This document shows positions 23,708-23,773 of a DNA stretch of 23,773 bases, piece after piece. The notes below the pieces were generated by a model that did not search any database, had not been told where the DNA came from, and saw only the letters and a list, made by a program, of their open reading frames with translations. The position numbers and the translations under genes are program-made. The first letter of the stretch is position 1. Each line of letters starts with the position of its first letter. Origin of the DNA: CAYGZQ01 sp964354375 [NCBI: uncultured Planctomycetota bacterium] (GTDB lineage Bacteria; JAJVIF01; JAPKYR01); assembly GCA_964354375.1 (NCBI GenBank), contig CAYGZQ010000063.1, positions 1 through 23,773 of the forward strand, in the 5' to 3' direction.

Positions 23708-23736
23708 AAGATACCAGTATTCTCGGACTTTTGAAA
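23708..23736 (-). promoter_or_regulatory. Candidate promoter of the metalloprotease lipoprotein gene
   Basis: On the minus strand: TTTCAA (23736-23731), 17-nt spacer, then TATCTT (23713-23708) preceded by TGG, an extended -10. The remaining bases to 23773 show only a small stem (GCAGG/CCTGC near 23743-23762). Confidence 0.4.
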
Positions 23737-23773
23737 GCCTCCGCAGGGACGGTGGCTCCTGCAGGCGAGGATG

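Overview
The window is high-GC bacterial DNA from a lineage with Sec-type lipoproteins (three lipobox proteins), a MacB-type permease and peptidoglycan precursor genes. This suggests a diderm, probably an uncultivated environmental or metagenomic lineage. I see no rRNA or tRNA, so I do not assign a phylum.

Layout. 1-526: an array of C-rich palindromic repeats with a ~186-bp duplication, then a promoter and leader. 527-1711: a membrane-anchored beta-propeller protein. 1815-6068: a tight operon glmM-nnr-alr (amino-sugar and D-alanine precursors of peptidoglycan, plus NAD(P)HX repair) with an extended -10 promoter. 6069-6350: a short intergenic block of palindromic elements and a TATAAT box. 6351-8095: def (peptide deformylase with a ~56-residue insertion) and two small single-pass membrane proteins of unknown function, closed by a terminator shared with the convergent gene. 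8169-9686 (-): a lipoprotein of unknown function. 9963-15053: a very large GH38 alpha-mannosidase-like protein with a C-terminal CBM9-like domain. 15054-15808: no convincing gene; it holds a C-rich repeat, a small MITE-like inverted repeat, and a segment with strong RNA-folding potential that ends in a clear plus-strand intrinsic terminator. 15809-17305 (-): an M3-family metallopeptidase. 17473-18723: a MacB-like permease without its ATPase. 18918-19622 (-): a HicB-HicA type toxin-antitoxin pair in antitoxin-first order. 19669-19766: a four-armed palindromic element between divergent promoters. 19832-21145: a lipoprotein serpin. 21164-23524 (-): a large lipoprotein with a fibronectin-III-like domain and an HENGH zinc-protease motif, preceded by a ~175-nt leader with a long hairpin.

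How the genes relate. glmM, nnr and alr are co-transcribed housekeeping genes. def heads a separate transcription unit. From about 8 kb onward the content is mainly envelope, secreted or degradative: lipoproteins, a glycan hydrolase, two metallopeptidases and a protease inhibitor.

The most unusual aspect is the non-coding DNA. At least five palindromic sequence types occupy the gaps between genes, two of them recurring at distant sites, and several touch promoters or gene ends. The best candidates for something undescribed are the 15.3-15.8 kb structured segment with its own terminator, the four-armed element that provides the -35 region of the hicBA promoter, and the 186-bp-period array at the left edge.
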